Shown here piece after piece: positions 1 through 6,083 of a stretch of 9,986 nucleotides of DNA. The stretch's first letter is position 1, and the number at the start of each line of letters is the position of its first letter. This DNA is from an uncultured Lachnospiraceae bacterium (lineage in GTDB: Bacteria > Bacillota > Clostridia > Lachnospirales > Lachnospiraceae), in the NCBI GenBank assembly GCA_902782815.1, contig CACZOS010000171.1, positions 1 through 9,986 on the forward strand, given 5' to 3'. Both the position numbers and the translations under genes were made by a program. Below the pieces are notes generated by a model. It had not been told where the DNA came from and made no database searches. It worked only from the letters and a program-made list of their open reading frames with translations.

Positions 1-145
1 GGCTGCCGCCATCAAGATCCTGGTGGACAGACATATGTTTATCGCCGATAGGCCTGAAGATAAATCCGTACTTATGAGACTGGAGTACGATCCCGTGCTT
101 CTGGTCAGAAAATCCACGGGAGTATGCCGGAAAGAAAAGCGTTAA
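1..145 (+). CDS. LacI-family transcriptional regulator, C-terminal fragment
   Basis: An open frame enters from the left edge (first full codon at 2) and ends at TAA 143-145, giving about 47 residues. The stretch LEYDPVLLVRKSTG near its end is the usual closing signature of LacI/GalR sugar-binding domains, where a beta strand with a proline is followed by R-x-S-T. The tail aligns almost without gaps with the end of the complete LacI regulator at 1623-2705, which closes with MEYEPRLITRQSTG, so the two are probably paralogues. Only the C-terminus is visible; the DNA-binding domain, ligand and targets are outside the window. It lies on the same strand as the second regulator, with the gpsA-like gene in between on the opposite strand. 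The family call is fairly sure from the tail motif; the function is unknown. Confidence 0.72.
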   Translation, partial: AAAIKILVDRHMFIADRPEDKSVLMRLEYDPVLLVRKSTGVCRKEKR

Positions 146-176
146 AAGATACAGAAAAAAAAGACAAAACACAAGG

Positions 177-203
177 GGGGCAGCATATCCGATATGCTGC
201 CCC
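177..203. terminator. Bidirectional intrinsic terminator
   Basis: Arms 177-189 (GGGGCAGCATATC) and 191-203 (GATATGCTGCCCC) are perfectly complementary; the real loop is probably the central CCG. On the minus strand the hairpin is followed by a T-rich run (the A-rich stretch 151-172 on plus). On the plus strand it is followed by TT and then an AT/T-rich stretch at 215-239. It lies between the convergent LacI fragment (stop 145) and gpsA-like gene (stop 222), so it can serve both. Confidence 0.88.
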
Positions 204-221
204 TTATGGTTCTGTATTTTA

Positions 222-1268
222 TTATTTTTCCACTACTGTTGTGAACTCGTCCCAGGGAATATTTACTTTTGCACCCTGGTTGATCAGCTGGTCCACATGC
301 ATCAGCAGGGGGTAATCCTCCAGACTGACCACTCCGCGCTCAGCCAGCTTTCTTACAGCCCTGGCGGTTCTGGTGGCGATCACGATGGATTCCAGGGTCA
401 CGCCTTCCAGCTCTTTCATGGCATCCTCAAAAGACATCCCTCTGCCAAGCAGAGTACCGATCTTCCTGGTTCTTCCGCCGAATACGGTAACATAGAGATC
501 CCCGCCGCCATGGATGATGTTTTCCGGGCCGCCGCCGATCAGCTGGAGAAGCTGGATCATTTCCTTTAATCCCTGGCCGAAGAGGGCTGCCTGGGAATTA
601 TAATGAACGGCACCGATCTTTCCGTCTCTGGCTTCGGCCAGACCCACTGCCAGGCTGACACCCAGGGCGTAGGCGTTCTTCATGGCCACGGCACACTCCA
701 CACCTTTCACGTCAGTGGAAAGGGAGATGTGATAGTAATCATTTGCCAGAAGGGATTTGATATATTTCAGGGTTTCCATGTCTTTGCCGCAGAAGGCCAC
801 ATGGGAGTCATCATGGTCTGCCAGCTCATAGCTGGTGCAGGGGCCGCCGATAGCGTTGAAGTTGATATGTTTGCCTTCCGGCTGTCTCTGCTCGAAGATG
901 GTGGGATAGGGAACCAGGGTTCCGTCTTCCAGGTCCACCATACCCTTTGTCACGGTAAGAAGGGGAACTTCCTCCGGGAGAACCGGGAGGATCTCATCAC
1001 AGAACCAGTCCAGTCCGAAGCTGCTCACTCCGCCCAGGATCAGGTCAGCCCCCTCAAGAGCCTCTTCCAGTTCCTCGATCTGGTAGTACTTGATCCCATG
1101 GTGAAGGGTTCTTTTTAAGGTGATGTGGTAATCATCTTTTCTGAGACCGTCGATGATGTCCCTGTCCAGAGGGGATCCCACCAGACGTACCTCATGGCCG
1201 TTCTCGAAAGCGGGAAATGTGATTGCTGAATTCATCTGTCCTGCACATACGAAAGTAATAACGCTCAT
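222..1268 (-). CDS. NAD(P)-dependent glycerol-3-phosphate dehydrogenase-like protein
   Basis: The protein has 348 residues, close to the usual GpsA length of about 330-350. The GpsA family reduces dihydroxyacetone phosphate to sn-glycerol 3-phosphate in the cytoplasm. Family landmarks are T-K-G at 107-109, a G-G-P motif at 141-143, the M-K-N helix with likely catalytic Lys197, an N-S-Q-A-A-L segment at 224-229, and G-D-L-Y-V-T at 256-261 leading to a G-R-T-R...G-R-G segment ending at 277. The N-terminal Rossmann loop reads C-A-G-Q-M-N at 8-13, where the usual G-x-G-x-x-G has Cys and Asn in place of the first and third Gly. The start at 1268 is chosen because an AGGAGG (plus 1276-1281) lies 7 bases upstream; the frame stays open to 1376 but that extension has no family similarity. 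It is divergent from the LacI gene. Substrate may be glycerol phosphate or another short polyol phosphate. Confidence 0.85.
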   Translation of the reverse strand: MSVITFVCAGQMNSAITFPAFENGHEVRLVGSPLDRDIIDGLRKDDYHITLKRTLHHGIKYYQIEELEEALEGADLILGGVSSFGLDWFCDEILPVLPEEVPLLTVTKGMVDLEDGTLVPYPTIFEQRQPEGKHINFNAIGGPCTSYELADHDDSHVAFCGKDMETLKYIKSLLANDYYHISLSTDVKGVECAVAMKNAYALGVSLAVGLAEARDGKIGAVHYNSQAALFGQGLKEMIQLLQLIGGGPENIIHGGGDLYVTVFGGRTRKIGTLLGRGMSFEDAMKELEGVTLESIVIATRTARAVRKLAERGVVSLEDYPLLMHVDQLINQGAKVNIPWDEFTTVVEK

Positions 1269-1366
1269 TTTTCTTCCTCCTGATTTCTGTAAGAGAGTGT
1301 CTGCTTGTTTTTCTGAGTTTGTTTTTATTTTTAAATGTTTTGTCTGTTTCTTCCTGCCACACCCAC

Positions 1367-1395
1367 ATTGAACCATATTTTTCGGGGCATGTCAA
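1367..1395 (-). promoter_or_regulatory. Putative sigma-A promoter of the gpsA-like gene
   Basis: On the minus strand a perfect -35 TTGACA (1390-1395) is separated by 17 bases from a TTCAAT -10 (1367-1372, 4 of 6 matches). Transcription would start near 1360 and give a leader of about 90 bases. The operator-like TTAATC/GATTAA pair at 1439-1460 lies about 45 bp upstream of the -35. Confidence 0.55.
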
Positions 1396-1438
1396 ATCAC
1401 GAAAATGGCATGAATAAAGGGTTTTGACCTGTTTTTTA

Positions 1439-1460
1439 TTAATCGTTTTCAATTGATTAA
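1439..1460. promoter_or_regulatory. Operator-like inverted pair, TTAATC-N10-GATTAA
   Basis: TTAATC (1439-1444) and GATTAA (1455-1460) face each other across 10 bases. The same half-sites recur at 1525-1566 and 5924-6031. It lies between the gpsA-like promoter and the LacI gene, upstream of the former. Binding by the LacI regulator at 1623 is an inference from proximity and repetition. Confidence 0.45.
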
Positions 1461-1472
1461 CGACTGGAGGAG

Positions 1473-1496
1473 GACAAGAAAAAAACTAATCTTGTC
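1473..1496. repeat. Short inverted repeat in the divergent control region
   Basis: GACAAGA (1473-1479) and TCTTGTC (1490-1496) are perfect complements around a 10-base A-rich loop. No T-run follows, so it is not a normal terminator. A GGAGGAGG run just before it (1466-1473) resembles a ribosome binding site, but no start codon follows at usable distance. The role is unknown. Confidence 0.35.
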
Positions 1497-1524
1497 AGAA
1501 GGGGAAATAAGCGATATATTTGAG

Positions 1525-1566
1525 TTAATCAAAACTATATTTGATTAATAAATGAACTGTTAATCA
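1525..1566. promoter_or_regulatory. LacI-regulator operator cluster upstream of the lacI gene
   Basis: TTAATCAAA (1525-1533) and TTTGATTAA (1540-1548) form a perfect 9-bp inverted repeat with a 6-base spacer. A further half-site TTAATCA lies at 1560-1566, followed by a degenerate AAATCAAA at 1571-1578. A possible weak promoter (TTGAGT 1520-1525, ATTAAT 1544-1549, 18-base spacer) would be covered by the palindrome, fitting autorepression. A closely related element with a 2-base longer centre is found at 5929-5956 before araM. Confidence 0.55.
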
Positions 1567-1622
1567 AAATAAATCAAAGTTTTACTGTTGACAGGGGATA
1601 ATCAGTCGGAAAGGAAGGAAAA

Positions 1623-2705
1623 ATGGGGAAACGAAACAGGGTTACCACCAGGGATATCGCGGAGTATGCCGGTGTCTCCCAATCCACGGTGTCAATGATC
1701 TTAAGCGGGAAAAAGAATGTCTCTTTTCTGTCTGAGACGGAGGAGAAGGTATGGGAAGCGGCGAGAGAACTGGGTTATAAAAAGCCGGTTAAGAAGACTC
1801 CCGCCCTGGAGACCAGCCTGGCCCGGACCATTCTTCTTGTGGCGCCGCTGCTGACCAACAGCTACTATACCACCATCATCCACTCCATCGCGGAGCAGGC
1901 CGGGAGTCTGGGATATGATGTCCTGACGGAGGTTACCTTCCGGGATCCGGAGAGGGAGGCGCAGATCCTGGATCTGCCGAAAACCAGCCGGGTTGCGGGA
2001 ATCATCATATTGTATCCTATCCGGAGGATCGCCGAAGCCAATGCCCTTTCCAAAAGCCTTCCCGTGGTGATGGTGGGGGAGAAGCCGGATAATATCCGCT
2101 TTGATTCTGTGGAGCTGGACAGCAAGAAGCCCGGGTATCTTATGGCGGACCACCTCCTCTCCCTTGGCCACAGGCATATGGCCTTTATCTCTTCCCCCAT
2201 GGGTAAACACGAGATCAGCCGCTTAAGGAGGCTGGAAGGGATTCGGATGGCTTACGGGGACAGGGGGCTGGATGCAGATATGGTGGAGGTGTTCACCCCC
2301 ACTCCGGCCCGGTTCAGGGAGTATGGCTATCAGTCGGCAGAGTACAGGGTGGGGTGGGAGATGACCGCAAAAGCCCTGGAATCCGGGTCCCCCATCACCG
2401 CGTTTATCGGGCAGAATGACATGACTGCATACGGAATACTGGCCTGCCTGAGTGAGAAGGGTTTCCGGGTCCCCAGGGACTATTCGGTGGCGGGATTTGA
2501 CAATTCCCCTCTCTCCGCCATGCCCCAGATTTCCCTGACCACCGTGGAGCATGCGGCCCTGCAAAAGGGGAAGGACGCGGTCAACCTGATCCACAGCCGC
2601 AACCACCGGAATTCCCAGTCTGCTTCCATATCCCGTATTACCCGGATGGAATATGAACCCAGGCTGATCACCCGCCAGTCTACAGGGAAGAAGGGACAGG
2701 GGTGA
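1623..2705 (+). CDS. LacI-family transcriptional regulator
   Basis: This 360-residue protein has the standard LacI/GalR architecture. An N-terminal helix-turn-helix at about residues 7-29 contains RDIAEYAGVSQSTVSMILSG; the hinge follows near residues 45-60. A periplasmic-binding-protein-like ligand domain runs from about 68 to the end, with LGHRHMAFIS at 181-190, a Q-N-D-M-T-A-Y-G segment at 264-271 (usual form A-N-D-x-x-A-x-G), VAGFDNSPLS at 289-298, and the closing R-x-S-T. The ATG at 1623 follows a purine-rich AAGGAAGG and puts the HTH at the usual place. The gene is preceded by an operator-like cluster (1525-1566) related to repeats in front of araM. By proximity and shared repeats it probably controls itself, the divergent gpsA-like gene and the araM-araB operon. 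Ligand unknown; a sugar, polyol or their phosphate is typical for the family. Confidence 0.93.
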   Translation: MGKRNRVTTRDIAEYAGVSQSTVSMILSGKKNVSFLSETEEKVWEAARELGYKKPVKKTPALETSLARTILLVAPLLTNSYYTTIIHSIAEQAGSLGYDVLTEVTFRDPEREAQILDLPKTSRVAGIIILYPIRRIAEANALSKSLPVVMVGEKPDNIRFDSVELDSKKPGYLMADHLLSLGHRHMAFISSPMGKHEISRLRRLEGIRMAYGDRGLDADMVEVFTPTPARFREYGYQSAEYRVGWEMTAKALESGSPITAFIGQNDMTAYGILACLSEKGFRVPRDYSVAGFDNSPLSAMPQISLTTVEHAALQKGKDAVNLIHSRNHRNSQSASISRITRMEYEPRLITRQSTGKKGQG

Positions 2706-2717
2706 ACAGATAAGAAG

Positions 2718-2742
2718 AAGGGGCTGTCTGCGACAGCCCCTT
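2718..2742. terminator. Intrinsic terminator between convergent lacI and araB
   Basis: Perfect 11-bp stem AAGGGGCTGTC (2718-2728) and GACAGCCCCTT (2732-2742) with loop TGC. It starts 13 bases after the LacI stop and lies about 30 bases beyond the araB stop on the other strand. T-rich tracts follow on plus (2747-2762) and, less cleanly, on minus. It probably ends both transcripts. Confidence 0.85.
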
Positions 2743-2771
2743 AATAGTTTCAGGTTCTTTTTTACTGATTA

Positions 2772-4436
2772 TTATTTGTTCTCCTCACGGATCTTATTGA
2801 GACGTTTCATCACGTCATTACCGCCTCTGCCGAAGTAGTCCATAAGGGTGCTGTACTCAGCGTAAAGCTTGTCATATACAGCAACTTTGGCAGGATCCGG
2901 AACGTAGGTCTTATCCTGAAGTCTTGCAAATTTAGCTGCGATCTCGTTGGCATCCTTGTATCCGGTCACGCTTTCCGCTGCCGCTGCGGTACCCAGAACT
3001 GCTGCGCCCAGGGCACATGCCTGGTCGGAAGCACATACCTTGATCTCACGGTTGAGGATGTCGGTGTAGATCTGAACAATGAGAGGATTCTTGGAGGGGA
3101 TACCGCCGCTCAATACCACTCTGTTAACCGGAACACCGGCTTTTTCGAAGCGTTCTACGATGGCTCTGGTGCCGTATGCGGTTGCCTCGATGAGGGCAAG
3201 ATAGATATCCTCCGGTTTTGTCAGCAGGTTCATTCCGATGATCAGACCGTTCAGGTCGAAATCCATCAGTGGGGAACGCACACCGTTGAACCAGTCAAGA
3301 GCCACCAGTCCGCTTGCCCCTGCCTTGTAACCCTGCAGTTTTTCGGAAAGCAGCTGATGAACGCTGATGCCCTTTTCTCTTGCCTGACGGGTATAGTTTT
3401 CCGGAACACAGTTGTCAACGAACCATGCGAAATGGTCGCCCACACAGGACTGACCTGCTTCGATTCCGAAGAATCCCGGCATGATACCGTCCTTGATGAT
3501 ACCCTGGATTCCCTCGATCTTGGCGCTGTGATCTGCCAGCATCAGGTGACAGGAGGAGGTTCCCATGATGATCATCAGCTCGCCGGGTTCTCCTACGCCG
3601 CCGCCCGGTACGGAACAATGGGCATCGATGATACCGGTTCCGATGGGAGTTCCGGCCATAAGACCCAGTTCTCTGGCCATGCTGTCACAGAGATAACCTG
3701 CGCATGCGCCGATGGGAAGAACGGGGATATTGAATTTTTCTTCCACGAAGTTCTCCATTCTGGGATCCAGAGCCTTGAAGAAGTCCTTGGACGGGAAGCC
3801 TGTCTCGTGGTTGTAGAACATCTTGAAGCCTGCGGTACATGCAGAGGTGGTCAGTTTATCGGTCATTTCCCAGAGGATCCAGTCCATTGCCTCCATGAAA
3901 TAATCTGCCTCTTCATAAACTGCCGGTGCATGATGTAAGGTTTCAAGGATCTTCGGGATAGTCCATTCGCTGGAAACCTTTCCGCCGTACATTTCCATAA
4001 AGGACTCATTTCTCTCTCTGGCAATCTTGTCGATGAGAACTGCTTCCGGCTCCGCGCCGTGATGTTTCCAGAGTTTTACGTAAGCATGTTTCTCATGGGC
4101 AAATTCCTTGGTCATGCTCAGAGGAGTCTTGTCTTTCTTAACCGGCATGATGGTAGCGGATGTGAAGTCTACGCCGATACCAACCACTTCTTCCGGAAGT
4201 ACTTTGCTTTCCTTCATTACACCGCGTACAACAGTGATCAGTCCCTCAAGGTAATCGCCGGGATCCTGCAGAGACCATGCGGGGGGAAGTGATTCTCCGG
4301 TGGGAATGTGAGTTTCCATGCAGGCATGGGGATACTCGTAGACGCTCTGAGCGATTTCCGTTCCGTCCGCGATGTCCACCAGAAGTGCTCTTACGGATAA
4401 AGTTCCATAGTCAAGACCGATTGCGTATTTTTTCAT
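2772..4436 (-). CDS. araB: Ribulokinase-like FGGY carbohydrate kinase
   Basis: The protein has 554 residues, as expected for AraB ribulokinases (about 550-570) and longer than xylulokinases or glycerol kinases. The FGGY fold is seen in the N-terminal phosphate motif IGLDYGTLSVRALLVD (6-21), GVDFTSATIMP (88-98), a G-I-I-D-A-H segment at 268-273 with likely catalytic base Asp271, G-T-S-S-C at 292-296, NGVRSPLMD (384-392), and the C-terminal ATP-site stretch LSGGIPSKNP (442-451) with ASDQACALGAA (469-479). AraB enzymes phosphorylate L-ribulose with ATP, and characterized members also accept other 2-ketopentoses and some pentitols. The start has a good AAGGGAGG (4443-4450). It follows araM by 39 bases with no terminator, so the two form an operon. 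No araA or araD is seen here, so L-arabinose breakdown is not proven. Confidence 0.88.
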   Translation of the reverse strand: MKKYAIGLDYGTLSVRALLVDIADGTEIAQSVYEYPHACMETHIPTGESLPPAWSLQDPGDYLEGLITVVRGVMKESKVLPEEVVGIGVDFTSATIMPVKKDKTPLSMTKEFAHEKHAYVKLWKHHGAEPEAVLIDKIARERNESFMEMYGGKVSSEWTIPKILETLHHAPAVYEEADYFMEAMDWILWEMTDKLTTSACTAGFKMFYNHETGFPSKDFFKALDPRMENFVEEKFNIPVLPIGACAGYLCDSMARELGLMAGTPIGTGIIDAHCSVPGGGVGEPGELMIIMGTSSCHLMLADHSAKIEGIQGIIKDGIMPGFFGIEAGQSCVGDHFAWFVDNCVPENYTRQAREKGISVHQLLSEKLQGYKAGASGLVALDWFNGVRSPLMDFDLNGLIIGMNLLTKPEDIYLALIEATAYGTRAIVERFEKAGVPVNRVVLSGGIPSKNPLIVQIYTDILNREIKVCASDQACALGAAVLGTAAAAESVTGYKDANEIAAKFARLQDKTYVPDPAKVAVYDKLYAEYSTLMDYFGRGGNDVMKRLNKIREENK

Positions 4437-4475
4437 TGTGTACCTCCCTTAATTATATTTCTTTATATTTTTATT

Positions 4476-5822
4476 TTATTTCTTAAAATATTCTACCATG
4501 CGGCTGCCGTATTCCTCGGAAAGACCAAGATCCCAAAGCATCTGCAGGACGGTGAATCTGGGGCGGACTTCCTTGGCGTAGACCACGCAGTCTTTAACCT
4601 CTTCCTCGTCCACATTGATGGCGGCCGGTGTGATGGGAGCATCCAGAGAAGCCAGGAGAGCTTCCATCTCTTCGGTAGCCGGAAGGTCTTCCTTGATGGT
4701 CTTCTGAATGAGCGGCCAGTTTTCTTTCATACAGGCGATACGTATATCCCTCTGTGCGATGTCGTTCTTCTGAGATGCTTTTTCCACGGCAATGATGCCG
4801 TCTGCGGCGATCTCATAGCAGCGACGAACGTTTTCCAGCCAGCTATTATAATCAAAGACTTTTGCCTTGGCGGCGTCGAAGTCCACGTTTTCTTCTGCCA
4901 GCATATGATAGAGTTTTAAGGCCACGATGGTGCCGACTCCCACCTGGGTTCCGTGCAGGGCCGGAGTCTTTCCGTGCATCAGAGCACGCATTTCCCAGAA
5001 ATGGGAGAAATGATGCTCGCAGCCGGAGGCAGGTCTGGAGTTGCCCACAAAACTCATGGCGATTCCGGTGAGGACCAGGGCTTCCGTTACGGCCTTGATG
5101 GCTTCGGGATCCCTCTCCTGCACCTTTTTGCTGTATTCCATCACGGTGCTGATGGCTGTGCGGACCATGTCCACAACCTCTTCACAGTAGTATTCCTGAT
5201 TGATCATGCGGGACATCTTCCAGTCTAAAAGGCATGTATATTTGCCCAGGGTGTCGCCGAGACCGGCGGCGATCAGCCTCATGGGTGCGTTTGCCAGAAC
5301 CTCGGTATCGCCGATGACGGCAACCGGTCCGTGGCAGTCCACGGTTGTCTTCACATGGTGAAGCATGAGGGCGGAGCCGATGGATACGAAACCGTCCATG
5401 GAGGGAGCAGTTGCGTAGATGATGTAATCCAGTCCCATACGGAAGCTGATCAGCTTGCACAGGTCATTGAGTGTTCCGGAACCCACGCCCAGGATCAGAT
5501 CGGTGCCGGGTGTTACAGCCACCAGGATTTCCCCGATCACTGTCTCGTCCGGGACAACCTCTTCATAGTCCAGGACCACTTTACCGTATTCGATGCCGGC
5601 TTTTTCCAGCTCGGCCGCGGCAGCTTCCCCTGCTGCCTTCCAGGTATTGATGTCTGCTACGATGAAAGGCTTTGTATAACCCAGTTCTTTAATATGGGTA
5701 GGGAGACGTTTTACCGCATCCTTGTCGATGTCGATCCTTTTTACCGAGGAGTAATGTTTGTGTCCGCAGGAGCAGGTGATTTCTCTGCTTACGTAGGAAT
5801 TGAGGTTAAGAGCTTTTGCCAT
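4476..5822 (-). CDS. araM: sn-glycerol-1-phosphate dehydrogenase (AraM/EgsA family)
   Basis: The protein has 448 residues and belongs to the iron-type alcohol dehydrogenase superfamily, G1PDH branch. Members reduce dihydroxyacetone phosphate to sn-glycerol 1-phosphate with NAD(P)H; in Bacillus subtilis AraM is encoded in the arabinose operon and is metal dependent. Visible motifs are the nucleotide-binding G-V-G-S-G-T at 112-117, ATAPSMDGFVS (137-147), metal-ligand candidates Asp190 (in G-L-G-D), His270 (in G-C-E-H-H) and His290 (in A-L-H-G-T), and the closing LQMLWDLGLSEEYGSRM. A short C-x-C-G-x-K-H element lies at residues 17-23 before the main fold. The start is fixed by AGGAGG 7 bases upstream (5830-5835). 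It is first in an operon with araB, under a consensus promoter and operator-like repeats. The actual substrate may be glycerol phosphate or a longer polyol/ketose phosphate. Confidence 0.87.
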   Translation of the reverse strand: MAKALNLNSYVSREITCSCGHKHYSSVKRIDIDKDAVKRLPTHIKELGYTKPFIVADINTWKAAGEAAAAELEKAGIEYGKVVLDYEEVVPDETVIGEILVAVTPGTDLILGVGSGTLNDLCKLISFRMGLDYIIYATAPSMDGFVSIGSALMLHHVKTTVDCHGPVAVIGDTEVLANAPMRLIAAGLGDTLGKYTCLLDWKMSRMINQEYYCEEVVDMVRTAISTVMEYSKKVQERDPEAIKAVTEALVLTGIAMSFVGNSRPASGCEHHFSHFWEMRALMHGKTPALHGTQVGVGTIVALKLYHMLAEENVDFDAAKAKVFDYNSWLENVRRCYEIAADGIIAVEKASQKNDIAQRDIRIACMKENWPLIQKTIKEDLPATEEMEALLASLDAPITPAAINVDEEEVKDCVVYAKEVRPRFTVLQMLWDLGLSEEYGSRMVEYFKK

Positions 5823-5878
5823 GATGCTTCCTCCTTATAAAAAATGGAAATTCTTTTGTCCGTTTGCTTTATGATTCC

Positions 5879-5906
5879 ATTATATAGCCTGAAATCAAGC
5901 TGTCAA
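5879..5906 (-). promoter_or_regulatory. Consensus sigma-A promoter of araM-araB
   Basis: On the minus strand a perfect TTGACA (5901-5906) and a perfect TATAAT (5879-5884) are separated by 16 bases. Transcription would begin near 5872, leaving a leader of about 50 bases before araM. Such a strong core promoter suggests control mainly by repression. However, the operator-like repeats lie upstream of the -35 (from 5924), which would also fit activation or DNA looping. Confidence 0.85.
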
Positions 5907-5923
5907 CCGGCCCCGGAGGAAGC

Positions 5924-5970
5924 GATTACTAATCAAAACGTATTTTTTGATTAATCATAATTCTGATTAA
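5924..5970. promoter_or_regulatory. Operator-like repeat cluster upstream of araM
   Basis: Three overlapping symmetric elements lie here. TAATCAAAA (5930-5938) faces TTTTGATTA (5945-5953) with a 6-base centre. TTAATCA (5951-5957) faces TGATTAA (5964-5970), again with 6 bases. GATTACTAATC (5924-5934) is an 11-bp palindrome on its own. The first element resembles the one in front of the LacI gene at 1525-1548 apart from 2 extra central bases. The LacI regulator is the obvious candidate to bind, but this is inferred. Confidence 0.6.
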
Positions 5971-5979
5971 TTTTCACTG

Positions 5980-6036
5980 AAAAAAAACTCTGATTTCCAA
6001 TCCTTAATTATATCTGTTTTGATTAGTAATCAGAGC
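5980..6036 (-). terminator. Putative terminator after the SDR gene, with long loop
   Basis: On the minus strand CTCTGATT (plus 6028-6035) can pair with AATCAGAG (plus 5988-5995), followed by eight T (plus 5980-5987). A-rich sequence before the first arm can pair with the T-run. The loop is long, about 32 bases, and contains a copy of the operator-like sequence. It lies about 50 bases past the SDR stop and upstream of the araM promoter, where separation of the two operons is expected. Confidence 0.45.
6016..6031 (-). repeat. 16-bp inverted copy of an operator-like sequence
   Basis: The minus strand reads GATTACTAATCAAAAC, identical to the plus strand at 5924-5939. The two copies face each other across 76 bp. 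The length and perfect identity in a non-coding region make chance unlikely. Two regulator molecules bound at facing sites are one explanation. Confidence 0.65.
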
Positions 6037-6083
6037 TTTTTCAGCAGATAAAAATCCGCCGGAGAAAAAATATTAAATTTTTG

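Noticed and set aside
1269..1376. N-terminal extension of the gpsA-like protein
   Set aside because: The frame is open, but the added residues are Lys/Gln-rich without family similarity and would include the promoter -10. AGGAGG 7 bases before 1268 fits the shorter start.
1588..1593. TTGACA as -35 of the LacI gene
   Set aside because: A -10 at normal spacing would fall on the purine-rich ribosome binding region at 1610-1620, only a few bases before the start codon, and no TATAAT-like sequence is there.
3357..3938. A 193-codon open frame on the plus strand
   Set aside because: It is antisense to araB, has no recognised motif, and is a frame shadow of a conserved gene.
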